From Pelosinus fermentans (GTDB taxonomy: Bacteria > Bacillota > Negativicutes > DSM-13327), in assembly GCA_002434245.1 (NCBI GenBank), contig DJJR01000032.1, positions 74,486 through 138,485 on the forward strand: DNA of 64,000 nucleotides, read 5' to 3'. This document shows, piece by piece, positions 1 to 11,659 of the stretch. Position 1 is the first letter of the stretch; each line of letters opens with the position of its first letter. A program made the translations under genes and the position numbers. The notes beneath the pieces were generated by a model. That model had not been told where the DNA came from. It did no database searches and saw nothing but the letters and a program-made list of their open reading frames with translations.

Positions 1-1
1 A

Positions 2-1315
2 GGTGCGGTTTTACTAGGGGGAGAAACGTTAATCAAAGAAGGCGATACGGTACGCCGTACAGGTCGTATCATGCAGGTTCCTGTTGGCGAAGCAATGATT
101 GGACGAGTTGTCAATGCGCTGGGGCAGCCCATTGATGGAAAAGGTCCCGTACAGACAACTGAGTTTCGTCCCGTTGAATTCTTGGCTCCCGGCATTGCAG
201 CTCGTCAATCCGTTAAGCAGCCGCTGCAAACGGGTATCAAGGCCATTGACTCGATGGTTCCCATTGGGCGCGGACAGCGTGAACTCATTATCGGAGACCG
301 CGGTACCGGAAAAACAGCCATTGCCGTTGACACAATTCTGAACCAAAAAGGGCAGGATGTAATCTGCATCTATGTGGCAATTGGGCAAAAAGCATCTACG
401 GTAGCTCGTGTAGTGCATACTCTAGAAGAAAGCGGCGCTATGGCTTACTCCATTGTTGTCGTTGCCTCGGCATCAGACAGTGCACCGCTGCAGTACATAG
501 CCCCTTATGCTGGTGTCGCTATTGGTGAGTATTTTATGTATAAAGGCGGTCATGTACTTTGCGTATATGATGATTTATCCAAACATGCCGTAGCCTATCG
601 TGCCATGTCACTATTGCTGCGTCGTCCTCCAGGACGTGAAGCGTATCCAGGTGATGTTTTCTACTTGCATTCTCGCTTGTTAGAGCGGGCCGCCAAACTA
701 TCCGATGAATTAGGCGGCGGTTCTATTACCGCATTGCCAATCATTGAGACATTGGCAGGCGACGTGTCTGCATACATTCCTACCAATGTAATTTCCATTA
801 CGGATGGTCAGATTTTCCTGGAAAGTGAAATGTTCTACGCGGGTGTCAGACCGGCGATTAATGCTGGCTTGTCAGTATCCCGGGTAGGGGGCTCTGCCCA
901 AATTAAAGCAATGAAACAAGTCGCAGGACGTTTGCGTCTTGATTTGGCACAGTATCGGGAATTGGCAGCCTTTGCTCAGTTTGGTTCTGATCTTGATAAA
1001 GATACGAAGGCTTCTTTAGATAGAGGACAACGTACCGTTGAAATATTAAAGCAGCCTCAGTACTCTCCGGTAGTGGTGGAAGAACAAGTCATGATTATTT
1101 ATACAGCCATTAATGGCTATATTGATGATGTTCCTTTGGCGGATGTGGCTAAGTTTGAACGGGATTTTATCAAATTCTTACGATCCAATCATCCTGCTAT
1201 TGGAGAAACCATCAGGGAATCCAAAGTTCTGTCTGCTGATACGGAAAATGCCCTGAAAGAAGCGATTAAAGAGTTTAAAGAAACATTTCTTACTGATGAT
1301 AAAACGGCGAGGTGA
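2..1315 (+). CDS. atpA: F1F0 ATP synthase subunit alpha (5' truncated by window edge)
   Basis: Alpha subunit of the F1 catalytic head, which makes or hydrolyses ATP coupled to ion flow through F0; cytoplasmic face of the inner membrane. The frame is open from base 2 and already reads alpha-subunit sequence ([15 protein letters not shown]), so the N-terminal part, roughly 65 residues, lies outside the window. The P-loop [11 protein letters not shown] is intact and the C-terminal helical domain runs to a normal end. First of four consecutive F1 genes; atpG follows after 5 bases. The ATG at 71 is internal, not the start. Confidence 0.97.
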   Translation, partial: GAVLLGGETLIKEGDTVRRTGRIMQVPVGEAMIGRVVNALGQPIDGKGPVQTTEFRPVEFLAPGIAARQSVKQPLQTGIKAIDSMVPIGRGQRELIIGDRGTGKTAIAVDTILNQKGQDVICIYVAIGQKASTVARVVHTLEESGAMAYSIVVVASASDSAPLQYIAPYAGVAIGEYFMYKGGHVLCVYDDLSKHAVAYRAMSLLLRRPPGREAYPGDVFYLHSRLLERAAKLSDELGGGSITALPIIETLAGDVSAYIPTNVISITDGQIFLESEMFYAGVRPAINAGLSVSRVGGSAQIKAMKQVAGRLRLDLAQYRELAAFAQFGSDLDKDTKASLDRGQRTVEILKQPQYSPVVVEEQVMIIYTAINGYIDDVPLADVAKFERDFIKFLRSNHPAIGETIRESKVLSADTENALKEAIKEFKETFLTDDKTAR

Positions 1316-1320
1316 TATAA

Positions 1321-3601
<2,281 letters not shown>

Positions 3602-3604
3602 TAA

Positions 3605-4018
3605 ATGGCGAAAACAATTCGGCTGGATATTGTTACCCCAGAGAAAATAGCTTTTTCTGCTGAGGTTAGTATGGTGATTGCTCGGACGACAGCTGGGGAT
3701 ATTGGTATTCTTCCAGGGCATGCTCCCCTGATTGCTGCATTGGCGATTTGGCCTCTTCGCATCATCACAGATGGTGAGGAGATACCAATATCCATGTGTG
3801 GTGGCTTTATTGAGGTGCAGCCTGAAAAAATTACAATATTAGCAAATTGTGCGGAGCTTCCAGAGGAAATTGATGTTGAACGAGCCGAAACGGCCAAAGC
3901 ACGTGCACAGAGTCGTTTGCGTGATAGTGACTCAGACGTTGCCAGAGCGGAAGTCGCCCTCAAAAGAGCTATGGTTCGCTTGCGGGTTGCAGAGCATAAG
4001 AAACAACATAAAATGTAA
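3605..4018 (+). CDS. atpC: F1F0 ATP synthase subunit epsilon
   Basis: Small rotor subunit that regulates ATPase activity. The 137-residue product has the N-terminal beta-sandwich (RLDIVTPEKIAFSAEV, then GDIGILPGHAPL) and the full C-terminal helical hairpin that can inhibit hydrolysis. Last gene of the atp operon, followed at once by a strong terminator. Confidence 0.96.
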   Translation: MAKTIRLDIVTPEKIAFSAEVSMVIARTTAGDIGILPGHAPLIAALAIWPLRIITDGEEIPISMCGGFIEVQPEKITILANCAELPEEIDVERAETAKARAQSRLRDSDSDVARAEVALKRAMVRLRVAEHKKQHKM

Positions 4019-4026
4019 ATCAAATA

Positions 4027-4066
4027 CAAAAAGCAGACTGGGTAATGAACTCAGTCTGCTTTTTGT
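4027..4066 (+). terminator. Rho-independent terminator of the atp operon
   Basis: AGCAGACTG pairs with CAGTCTGCT around a short loop (stem about 4032-4060) and is followed by a T-run. It sits 14 bases after the atpC stop codon. Confidence 0.9.
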
Positions 4067-4138
4067 ATATCCCATCAAACAAGTGGCAAGAATAGGCATA
4101 TAGAGTAAAAAGATAACCTGCTTTAAAGGATGGGAAGA

Positions 4139-4894
4139 ATGAAAACTATTTTTAGATTGGGAATAATAATCGTATGCTTATTGCTAGTCTTATTTTCTGC
4201 CATAGAATATGCGCCTGCTGCCTCCTCAGAGCCATTATCTGCTGCCATGAAAGCAACTGGGGCACAACTGGAGGAATACAGCATAAATGCATGGGTGAAA
4301 TTGCCGGAAGATCATTACAGTGATGAGGAATTGCAAAAAGTAGTAGAACAAGTTATGGAACAATTAGCAATGGACTTCAATAATGATGAGATAATTCATC
4401 AGCAAAAAAATAAAAATCGAATTGTAAAGGCAGAGCAAATTCAATCCGGCAATCACCTTGTTGTAATGGCTCAAGTTGTTCCCAACCCGAAAATCAGTGC
4501 AGGAGAAGAAGCGTATTTAGTGATCAATATGGAGTCATTGACAACAGAATATACCTCTATTATCCTCTTACAAGAAAAAATAAATAGGATTGTTAAAAAA
4601 ATTGGTGATTCACCAAGGATTAGTACTTGCTTGATTGGTTGGCTTGATGGTAAACTAATGGATGGAGAGTCAGAAAGTATGTTTAAAAGTGCTTTTTTGG
4701 CAATTGATGGCGTCATTGTTGATCAACTCCAGCAAGAGCAGTATGTAAGTGTCACTGGTTTTTCATCTGCAATGCAGGAGTATCTGCAAGTTGGCGGCAA
4801 AAAAATCAATATCAATATTGCAATTCGCTATAGTCAGTATGATAATCGTACCTATGTGATTGTCGGATCACCGATTATTACTCGGGAATATTAA
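4139..4894 (+). CDS. YwmB-family protein of unknown function
   Basis: Secreted or membrane-anchored protein of about 251 residues, starting with a signal peptide or N-terminal anchor ([20 protein letters not shown]). Sequence and position (atp operon, then this gene, then murA and spoIID) match YwmB of Bacillus, whose function is not established. An ATG at 4130 is also possible, but the AAAGGA site is 8 bases from the ATG at 4139 and touches the first, so 4139 is preferred. The name rests on synteny plus modest similarity in the (G/A)[11 protein letters not shown] region. Confidence 0.75.
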   Translation: MKTIFRLGIIIVCLLLVLFSAIEYAPAASSEPLSAAMKATGAQLEEYSINAWVKLPEDHYSDEELQKVVEQVMEQLAMDFNNDEIIHQQKNKNRIVKAEQIQSGNHLVVMAQVVPNPKISAGEEAYLVINMESLTTEYTSIILLQEKINRIVKKIGDSPRISTCLIGWLDGKLMDGESESMFKSAFLAIDGVIVDQLQQEQYVSVTGFSSAMQEYLQVGGKKININIAIRYSQYDNRTYVIVGSPIITREY

Positions 4895-4956
4895 TTTGTA
4901 AACTTGAACTTTTTCTACGATCTATTTTAGTAGTGTTTTTGGGAGGATATAACCTT

Positions 4957-6234
4957 ATGGAGAAATTAGTTATCCGCGGAGGTAACAAATTATACGGAAC
5001 CATTAAAATTAGTGGTGCTAAGAATGCAGTGCTGCCTCTGATCGCAGCGACATTACTTGGTACATCACAAAGCACTCTTGAAGGCATACCTGATTTAGAA
5101 GATGTACGTACCTTCAGCCAAGTTCTTAAGCATTTAGGAGTAGCAGTAGAGTATAATAAAGAAGAGCAGATGATGTTTGTTGACAGCGCGGTAATCAGCA
5201 ATTGCGAAGCACCTTATGAATTGGTGCGCAAAATGCGTGCTTCTTTTTTGATTATGGGTCCTTTGCTGGCTCGTTACGGGCATTCTAAGATATCACTGCC
5301 CGGTGGCTGCGCCATTGGCACCCGTCCTATTGATCTGCATTTAAAAGGTTTTGAAGCATTAGGTGCTAAAATAGATATTGGTCATGGATATATTGAAGCT
5401 ACAGCGCCGAATGGATTAACGGGAGCACGGATTTACCTGGATTTTCCCAGTGTAGGGGCTACAGAAAATATTATGATGGCAGCTAGTATGGCCAAAGGGC
5501 AGACAATTTTGGAAAATCCGGCTCATGAACCGGAGATTGTAGATTTAGCCAATTACTTAAATACCATGGGAGCAAATGTTCGGGGCGCAGGTACAAATGT
5601 AATCAAAATTGAAGGTGTACCTGAATTAAAAGGCAAAGTGTATGAAGTGATTCCTGATCGAATAGAAGCTGGAACCTACATGGTAGCAGCAGCTATGACA
5701 GGGGGCGACTTATATGTGGAGAATGCCTTGCCTGAACATTTAAAACCAGTGATTGCAAAATTAAAAGAAGCGGGTGCAACCATTGAAGAGGATATAAATG
5801 GTATACGCGTTAAAAGTGATGGCAAACTGCGGGCCATTGATATCAAAACCTTGCCGTATCCTGGTTTTCCTACGGACATGCAGGCTCAATTTATGGCAAT
5901 GACGACAGTATCTCAAGGGACAAGCGTAGTGAGTGAAACTGTATTTGAGAATCGTTTTATGCATGTAGATGAACTAAAACGCATGGGGGCCAATATCAAA
6001 ATTGATGGGCGAAGTGCAGTGGTGGAGGGCGTAGCCGCATTAACTGGCTGTCCGGTGAAAGCGACAGACCTTAGAGCCGGAGCTGCTTTAGTATTAGCAG
6101 GTTTAGTGGCCGAGGGGGAAACCGAAGTGGGGTATCTTCATCACATTGACCGTGGCTACGATGGTCTAGTAGAAAAATTATGCGGTGTTGGCGCCGATAT
6201 CAAACGGGTTTGTACAGTGCTGTCTAAAAAATAA
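4957..6234 (+). CDS. murA: UDP-N-acetylglucosamine 1-carboxyvinyltransferase
   Basis: First committed step of peptidoglycan synthesis: transfers enolpyruvate from PEP to UDP-GlcNAc in the cytoplasm. The 425-residue product carries the KN pair (residues 22-23) in [10 protein letters not shown] and the catalytic Cys at about 118 in [15 protein letters not shown], the residue attacked by fosfomycin. A GTG at 4933 would extend it, but GGGAGG at 4941-4946 fits the ATG at 4957. Position before spoIID matches murAA of Bacillus. Confidence 0.96.
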   Translation: MEKLVIRGGNKLYGTIKISGAKNAVLPLIAATLLGTSQSTLEGIPDLEDVRTFSQVLKHLGVAVEYNKEEQMMFVDSAVISNCEAPYELVRKMRASFLIMGPLLARYGHSKISLPGGCAIGTRPIDLHLKGFEALGAKIDIGHGYIEATAPNGLTGARIYLDFPSVGATENIMMAASMAKGQTILENPAHEPEIVDLANYLNTMGANVRGAGTNVIKIEGVPELKGKVYEVIPDRIEAGTYMVAAAMTGGDLYVENALPEHLKPVIAKLKEAGATIEEDINGIRVKSDGKLRAIDIKTLPYPGFPTDMQAQFMAMTTVSQGTSVVSETVFENRFMHVDELKRMGANIKIDGRSAVVEGVAALTGCPVKATDLRAGAALVLAGLVAEGETEVGYLHHIDRGYDGLVEKLCGVGADIKRVCTVLSKK

Positions 6235-6245
6235 ATAAATTTGAA

Positions 6246-6278
6246 ACTGGCGGGATATGGATCTCGTCAGTTTTTTTT
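6246..6278 (+). terminator. Terminator after murA
   Basis: An 11-bp stem (ACTGGCGGGAT with ATCTCGTCAGT, two G-U pairs) around ATGG, followed by eight T residues, 12 bases after the murA stop. Confidence 0.9.
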
Positions 6279-6289
6279 AGAAGAATGCT

Positions 6290-6389
6290 AAAACGCGAAG
6301 GTCACGAAGAATTGCAAAGGACGCGAAGGAACATTATAGATGTAGTCTTCGTGTTCTTCGTAATTTTCGCGTCTTCGCGGTTCAAAATG
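6290..6389 (+). repeat. Family B (CGAAG-type) intercistronic inverted repeat
   Basis: Left arm built from CGCGAAG/CACGAAG units and right arm ending CGTCTTCGCGGTTCAAAATG, complementary over most of their length. Lies in the noncoding gap between the murA terminator and spoIID. Same family as copies at 18744, 37629, 51313, 53941 and 56412. Confidence 0.85.
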
Positions 6390-6504
6390 TTTATTCTTTT
6401 TGCTCCCAAGGATGCGTTAATGATTTGGTTGCCAGTCATACTTGCCCCAGGCTTGGCATAGGATGTAGTACTTATGTAGAGCAGGAGCAGGAGGAGGGGC
6501 ATGT

Positions 6505-7497
6505 GTGAAGAAGGTACTAGCATGGACGGTTTTGTTGGTGCTGGTGTTGGTGATTGTTATTCCGATTCTAGTGATAGGCGGTTTTCACGGAGAGCCAAGA
6601 CAGGGCGGGAGTGCTAAAATGGCAAAAGGCGATCATATCATCATCAAAGTTTATTTTCATGAACAGCAGAAAATTGTTGAAATGAAGTTAGAAGACTATT
6701 TAAAAGGTGTAGTAGCGGCAGAAATGCCTGCTGAATTTGAACTGGAAGCTTTGAAAGCCCAGACAGTAGCAGCGCGGACGTATGCTGTGAAGAATATGAC
6801 GGCCTTTGGCGGCAGCGGCCTGGCAGAACAGCCTGGTGCTGATGTGAGTACCGATTACAAGCAGAGTCAGGCATGGGCAAATGAAGAGACGCTAAAGAAA
6901 CGCTGGGGAAGCAACTATACAAAATTCTGGAACAAAATTAGCCAGGCAGTTGAGGAAACAAATGGTGAAGTAGCTACTTATAATGGGGAATTCATTCAGG
7001 CAGTTTATCATTCAACCAGTGGGGAAAGGACAGCAAGTGCAAAAGAGGTATGGGGGTTTGATTATCCTTACTTGCAAAGTGTACCCTGTACATGGGATCA
7101 AAAATCTCCCCGATATTATGATAAAAAAGAATTTTCTTTTGCTCAGGTAGAACAACTATTAGGTCCAGAAACGCAAGTCGTAGCTGCCATGCAGAATAAT
7201 AGCAGTGGAGCTATGGCTATTTTGAATACCACGGATTCTGGGCGAGTTGGTCAAATTCGTATCGGCAGCAAAGTATTGTCTGGAGCAGAGGTAAGGGAAA
7301 AACTGGACTTGCGCTCTAATAATTTTAATGTAGAGTTAAAAGACAATAAGATCGTTGTCAATACAATCGGTTATGGGCATGGTGTGGGTTTATGCCAATA
7401 TGGAGCCAATGGTATGGCGAAAGAAGGCATGGATTATCGGCAGATTATTACGAAATACTATACTGGCGTGGCTCTTAAGAGCATAAACGCCTACTAA
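6505..7497 (+). CDS. spoIID: Stage II sporulation protein D (SpoIID), peptidoglycan lytic enzyme
   Basis: Glycan-strand-cleaving enzyme that drives forespore engulfment with SpoIIP and SpoIIM. The 330-residue product has one N-terminal membrane anchor (residues about 4-24), the conserved VVAAEMPAEFELEALKAQ region early in the domain, and the family's C-terminal GYGHGVGLCQYGANGMA. Translation probably starts at GTG 6505 after a GGAGGAGGGG site. Together with spoIIQ and spoIIID it is direct evidence of an endospore former. Confidence 0.94.
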   Translation: MKKVLAWTVLLVLVLVIVIPILVIGGFHGEPRQGGSAKMAKGDHIIIKVYFHEQQKIVEMKLEDYLKGVVAAEMPAEFELEALKAQTVAARTYAVKNMTAFGGSGLAEQPGADVSTDYKQSQAWANEETLKKRWGSNYTKFWNKISQAVEETNGEVATYNGEFIQAVYHSTSGERTASAKEVWGFDYPYLQSVPCTWDQKSPRYYDKKEFSFAQVEQLLGPETQVVAAMQNNSSGAMAILNTTDSGRVGQIRIGSKVLSGAEVREKLDLRSNNFNVELKDNKIVVNTIGYGHGVGLCQYGANGMAKEGMDYRQIITKYYTGVALKSINAY

Positions 7498-7552
7498 TAG
7501 GAGACTGTTTAAAAATATTTTTTATCGGACATACTGAGTATGAGGTGATAGT

Positions 7553-8278
7553 ATGTCAAAATTAAAAATTCCTGCCTTATCTTTTATCACGCTGCATTTA
7601 AAAAAAATAAATACAAGTTTATACAGACAACGTTTTTATCGAGAACAGATCCCCTTTAAAAGCCTGTATACTGGTGCATGTTTGTTAATGCTTGCAAGTG
7701 TACTCGTAACATCTGTGTTTATAACGATACATAAGAAAGAACAGAATATTGTTGTCATTCCCCAGCAGGAGCAGGAAGAACAAGTTTCTGCTCCTGCTGG
7801 GGTATTAGCCGTAGACGAGAAAGCAGCTTTACCTCAAGAAACAGCTTCGGCATCTGCTCCAGTGAAAAAAGTCCTGCCTTCTGCAGAGGATTCAGGGCGC
7901 TTTCTAGGAGTAAAAGGTGAGATAAAAGTAAAGTTCGGCTGGTATTTGCATCCATTGTATAACGATTGGCGTTATCATACAGGAATTGATGTAATGGGAC
8001 GTAAGGGACAGAGCGTATCCGCCATACAGAATGGGCAGGTAACTGAAATATATCAAGAGGCAAATAGCGGATTGACCGTAGTGGTAAAACATAATCATTA
8101 CCAAGTGTACTATGGATCTCTTTTGAAGGCTGCCGTTGAGAAAGGAGACTTTATTCGGGCAGAACAAGAGATTGGCAAAATGGGCAGCTGTGATGCCGAG
8201 CCGTATGATCATTTACATTTAGCAATCAAAGAAAATGATGACTATGTAGATCCTTTACTGATAATAAGCAAAGACTAA
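7553..8278 (+). CDS. spoIIQ: SpoIIQ-type M23 (LytM) peptidase-domain protein
   Basis: Membrane-anchored LytM-fold protein of 241 residues: basic N-terminus, one membrane segment at about 41-59, a low-complexity linker, then an M23 domain at about 120-235. The zinc ligands of active LytM enzymes are all present: H142 and D146 in HTGID, and H220 and H222 in HLH. In Bacillus SpoIIQ the first of these is lost, so this copy may be catalytic. Location after spoIID and before spoIIID supports the SpoIIQ role (forespore side of the SpoIIQ-SpoIIIAH channel). A generic M23 protein is the alternative. Confidence 0.85.
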   Translation: MSKLKIPALSFITLHLKKINTSLYRQRFYREQIPFKSLYTGACLLMLASVLVTSVFITIHKKEQNIVVIPQQEQEEQVSAPAGVLAVDEKAALPQETASASAPVKKVLPSAEDSGRFLGVKGEIKVKFGWYLHPLYNDWRYHTGIDVMGRKGQSVSAIQNGQVTEIYQEANSGLTVVVKHNHYQVYYGSLLKAAVEKGDFIRAEQEIGKMGSCDAEPYDHLHLAIKENDDYVDPLLIISKD

Positions 8279-8357
8279 GATTATTATGGACGTAATGTGA
8301 TGCCATTTTCTAGCAGCAGCAGTTCCTAAATAACAAGCTAATAAAAAAGTAGCCTTT

Positions 8358-8380
8358 AAAAAGCACAGTAGTGCTTTTTT
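8358..8380 (+). terminator. Terminator after the spoIIQ-type gene
   Basis: AAAAAGCAC pairs with GTGCTTTTT around AGTA and ends in seven T residues; 80 bases after the stop and 58 bases before spoIIID. Confidence 0.85.
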
Positions 8381-8437
8381 TAATTTTGTCCGCATATATA
8401 TATGTTAGCAAAGCAAGGGTGAGGGGGCAGAAAGGTT

Positions 8438-8704
8438 ATGAAGGATTATATCCGTAAAAGGGTATTGGACATTTGTCAGCACATTTTAGAGAGCAAGCAT
8501 ACGGTGCGTCAATCAGCCATAGTGTTTGGGGTAAGTAAAAGTACGGTGCATAAGGATATGATAGAAAGATTGCCGCTCGTGAATAAAAAAATGGCAAACC
8601 GTGTAAGGGTGATATTAGAGCAAAATAAGGCGGAACGTCATATTCGCGGTGGAGAAGCCACACGAAAAAAATATAAGGAAGCGGGAGAAAATAGCAAAAA
8701 ATAA
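8438..8704 (+). CDS. spoIIID: Sporulation transcriptional regulator SpoIIID
   Basis: Small mother-cell DNA-binding protein (88 residues) that activates and represses sigma-E-dependent genes. The helix-turn-helix sits at about residues 23-44 (TVRQSAIVFGVSKSTVHKDM), followed by the family's RLPLVNKKMANRVRVIL and a basic tail. Length and the order spoIIID then mbl are as in Bacillus. Confidence 0.95.
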   Translation: MKDYIRKRVLDICQHILESKHTVRQSAIVFGVSKSTVHKDMIERLPLVNKKMANRVRVILEQNKAERHIRGGEATRKKYKEAGENSKK

Positions 8705-8763
8705 AGGATTTTTTTTATTCATGTAGAATGAGAACAAGTAAAACTATTTTTTAAGACGTTAAT

Positions 8764-8806
8764 TAACCACAAAGGCAATGGCTATAGTTTCGTAGTCTTT
8801 GTGGTT
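8764..8806 (+). repeat. Short family B' (CAAAG-type) inverted repeat
   Basis: AACCACAAAG and its exact complement CTTTGTGGTT are 23 bases apart, between spoIIID and mbl. This looks like a minimal copy of the CAAAG-type repeats at 23329 and 52279. Confidence 0.7.
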
Positions 8807-8856
8807 TAAATAAAAACTAAAGAATGGACAAGTAGGAGTAGGAGAGGGGATTATTC

Positions 8857-9885
8857 ATGTTTGGAATGTCAATGGACATTGGTGTAGATCTAGGGACTGC
8901 CAACGTTTTGGTGTACATAAAAGGTAAAGGGATTGTATTGCGGGAGCCATCAGTAGTGGCGATCGATCGTGATTCCAATACAGTATTGGCCGTAGGAGAA
9001 GAGGCACGACGAATGCTTGGACGAACTCCCGGCAACATTATTGCCATTCGGCCACTGCGAGAAGGTGTTATTGCAGATTATGATACAACGGAAACCATGC
9101 TGCGTCATTTTATCAGCAAAGTGGTTCCCAAGAACTTCTTTTTTAAACCTCGTATCATGGTTTGTATACCTTCCGGTGTCACAACAGTTGAAAAACGTGC
9201 AGTCCTGGAGGCTGCAGTGCAGGCTGGTGCTAAAAAGACGTATTTGATTGAAGAACCTTTAGCTGCAGCTCTTGGTGCAGGATTGGATATTTCAGAACCA
9301 TTTGGTTCTATGGTGGTTGATATTGGCGGGGGTACGACGGATGTAGCAGTATTAAGTTTGGGCGGTATTGTAGTGAGTGAATCACTAAGGGTTGGCGGAG
9401 ATAAGTTTGATGAGGCTTTAGTGCGTTATGTGAAACGCGAATATAACGTGATGATTGGTGAGCGTACTGCGGAACAGATCAAAGTGACGATTGGCACAGC
9501 ATTGGTAGCAGGGCGTAATGAAAGTATGGAAATTCGCGGGCGGGATTTAGTTTCTGGTTTGCCGAAAACATTACGCATTACATCAGCTGAAACCTTCGAA
9601 GCATTGAATGAGTCTGTGTCCTTGATTGTTCAACGAGTGAAAACGGTACTGGAAATTACTCCTCCTGAATTGTCATCTGACATTATGGATCGAGGCATTG
9701 TCATGACTGGCGGTGGTTCGATGCTTTATGGTTTGGACAAGCTGATTCAGCAAGAGACTGGTATTCCTACCTATTTAGCAGAAGATCCCCTTTCCTGCGT
9801 GGCATTAGGTACAGGAAAAGCCTTAGATTCTTTAGGCTCTTTAGAAGATAGTCTGACAACATTAAAAAGAGGCAGTATCGCCTAA
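8857..9885 (+). CDS. mbl: MreB-family actin-like cell-shape protein (Mbl)
   Basis: Actin-like ATPase that organises the peptidoglycan elongation machinery under the inner membrane. The 342-residue product has the phosphate-1 motif DIGVDLGTANVLVY, the phosphate-2 motif VVDIGGGTTDVAV and the adenosine motif GIVMTGGGSMLYGL. It follows spoIIID and precedes flgF/flgG-type genes, exactly the mbl context in Bacillus, hence mbl rather than a second mreB. A GGAGAGGGG site precedes the ATG. Confidence 0.93.
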   Translation: MFGMSMDIGVDLGTANVLVYIKGKGIVLREPSVVAIDRDSNTVLAVGEEARRMLGRTPGNIIAIRPLREGVIADYDTTETMLRHFISKVVPKNFFFKPRIMVCIPSGVTTVEKRAVLEAAVQAGAKKTYLIEEPLAAALGAGLDISEPFGSMVVDIGGGTTDVAVLSLGGIVVSESLRVGGDKFDEALVRYVKREYNVMIGERTAEQIKVTIGTALVAGRNESMEIRGRDLVSGLPKTLRITSAETFEALNESVSLIVQRVKTVLEITPPELSSDIMDRGIVMTGGGSMLYGLDKLIQQETGIPTYLAEDPLSCVALGTGKALDSLGSLEDSLTTLKRGSIA

Positions 9886-9932
9886 GCAAGGGATGTCCGT
9901 AAAATTTTTGAGAAGAAAAAAGGAGTGATTAC

Positions 9933-10676
9933 ATGATTCGCGGTTTATATACAGCTGCTTCTGGTATGCTGGCAGAGGCAGAACGTATTGATGTTACCTC
10001 CAATAATTTAGCAAATGCGAATACTGCTGGATTTAAAAAGGATGTAGCTGTTACTAAAGATTTTGCTAACATTTTAATTACTCGTGTTAATGATGGTGAG
10101 GAGGCCCCTGCTATAGGCCGTATGGGGACGGGAGTTATAGTGGATGAAGTGGTAACTACCTATACTGGCGGCTCCATAAGAACGACGGGGAATGCCTTTG
10201 ACTTAGCAATTGAAGGAAGAGGTTTTTTTGCTGTGCAAACTCCTCAGGGACTGCGATATACACGTAACGGTACTTTTGCAAAAAGCATACGAAACCAATT
10301 AGTTACAAGTGATGGATATCAGGTGTTAGGTGAAAATGGCCCGATTATGATCAATGGCAACAAAATGTCGGTTGACGAAAATGGACGTGTAATCGTTGAT
10401 GATGAGGTAGTAGGACAGTTAAGAATGGAAGAATTTGCTGATGAAAAACAGCTTTCCAAGGAAGGATCGAGTCTGTTTGCTGCAGCCCAAGGGGAGCAGG
10501 GGCAGCAAGCTGCTGGCCGTGTAGTACAAGGAGCTTTAGAAATGTCTAACGTGAATGTCGTTGGGGAAATGGTGAATTTGATTACTAATTATCGTTCCTA
10601 TGAAATAAATGCTAAAGTAGTACGTTCTCATGATGATTTATTGGGAAAAGCTGCCAATGATATCGCAAAACTATAA
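9933..10676 (+). CDS. flgF: Flagellar basal-body rod protein, FlgF/FlhO type
   Basis: Rod component of the flagellar axial structure, exported by the flagellar type III system. The 247-residue product has the N-terminal family motif (ASGMLAEAERIDVTSNNLAN) and the C-terminal helix LEMSNVNVVGEMVNLITNYR; both ends pair as a coiled coil in the rod. It lies directly before flgG, as flhO does before flhP. A typical AAAAGGAGTG site precedes the start. Confidence 0.9.
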   Translation: MIRGLYTAASGMLAEAERIDVTSNNLANANTAGFKKDVAVTKDFANILITRVNDGEEAPAIGRMGTGVIVDEVVTTYTGGSIRTTGNAFDLAIEGRGFFAVQTPQGLRYTRNGTFAKSIRNQLVTSDGYQVLGENGPIMINGNKMSVDENGRVIVDDEVVGQLRMEEFADEKQLSKEGSSLFAAAQGEQGQQAAGRVVQGALEMSNVNVVGEMVNLITNYRSYEINAKVVRSHDDLLGKAANDIAKL

Positions 10677-10861
10677 AACTTTATTTTTTATTTAAGATTT
10701 TGCTTTATTGTGGCGATATTATAAGTAGGATTAGTAAGATCCTGCTATTATAATTTGGTATACATATGTGGATGGTAACTATTTATGTTTTATAATTCTG
10801 TTTGATAGCGGGTAAGGTTTTTAGCAATATATTTCATGTGATTAGGGAGGATTTTTAGACT

Positions 10862-11650
10862 ATGATGAGATCATTATGGACTGCTGCGTCAGGAATGGTT
10901 GCCCAACAGGCGAATATTGATGTGGTTTCCAATAATTTGGCGAATGTCAATACGACAGGATTTAAAAAGAGCCGTACAGATTTTGAAGATCTAATGTATC
11001 AGACTATGAGACAGTCAGGAACAGCCACTGGTGCAGATACAATGCTGCCTACAGGGATTCAATTGGGCAGTGGTGTTCGCCAGGTAGCTACTCAAAAAAT
11101 TTATACAGAAGGTAGTTTTCAATCAACAGGAAACGAATTGGATATGGCGATTGAAGGAGATGGTTTCTTTCAAATTACTATGTCTGATGGTACGATTAAT
11201 TACACTCGTGATGGTGCGTTTAAACGAGACGATCAGGGACGAATTGTTACTTCGGAAGGGTACCCTCTAGAGCCTGCCATCACCATTCCTGAAAATTCCT
11301 CCAATCTTGCTGTATCATCTGATGGCCGCGTATCGGTCATACTAGCAGGTGAAACTGAGGCGCAGGAATTAGGACAGCTACAATTGGTCAAATTTGTAAA
11401 TCCGGCAGGTTTAGATAGTGTTGGTCATAACTTACTAAAGGAAACTGCAGCTTCAGGTACTCCGGTTGCCAGTGATCCTGGAATAGATGGAACAGGCACC
11501 GTTATACAAAAATATTTAGAACTGTCTAATGTTCAGATTGTGGATGAGATGGTGAATATGATTGTAGCGCAAAGAGCTTATGAAATCAATTCCAAAGCCA
11601 TTACGACATCTGATGAGATGCTTGAACAAGCTGCTAACTTGAAACGTTAG
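10862..11650 (+). CDS. flgG: Flagellar distal rod protein FlgG
   Basis: The distal rod runs through the P- and L-rings. The 262-residue product has the FlgG N-terminus (SLWTAASGMVAQQANIDVVS), the NLANVNTTGFKKSR motif and C-terminal LELSNVQIVDEMVNMIVAQR. The start is ATG 10862 or 10865, both after GGGAGG. The 185-base gap upstream is AT-rich with no called feature. flgA follows at once. Confidence 0.95.
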   Translation: MMRSLWTAASGMVAQQANIDVVSNNLANVNTTGFKKSRTDFEDLMYQTMRQSGTATGADTMLPTGIQLGSGVRQVATQKIYTEGSFQSTGNELDMAIEGDGFFQITMSDGTINYTRDGAFKRDDQGRIVTSEGYPLEPAITIPENSSNLAVSSDGRVSVILAGETEAQELGQLQLVKFVNPAGLDSVGHNLLKETAASGTPVASDPGIDGTGTVIQKYLELSNVQIVDEMVNMIVAQRAYEINSKAITTSDEMLEQAANLKR

Positions 11651-11659
11651 GTGAAAGTA

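Noticed and set aside
29..418. Long open frame on the minus strand across atpA
   Set aside because: It lies wholly opposite conserved atpA sequence, has no ribosome site and no recognisable product; a shadow of codon use.
8436..8663. Minus-strand open frame opposite spoIIID
   Set aside because: spoIIID on the plus strand is full length with clear motifs and standard context; the antisense frame has no support.
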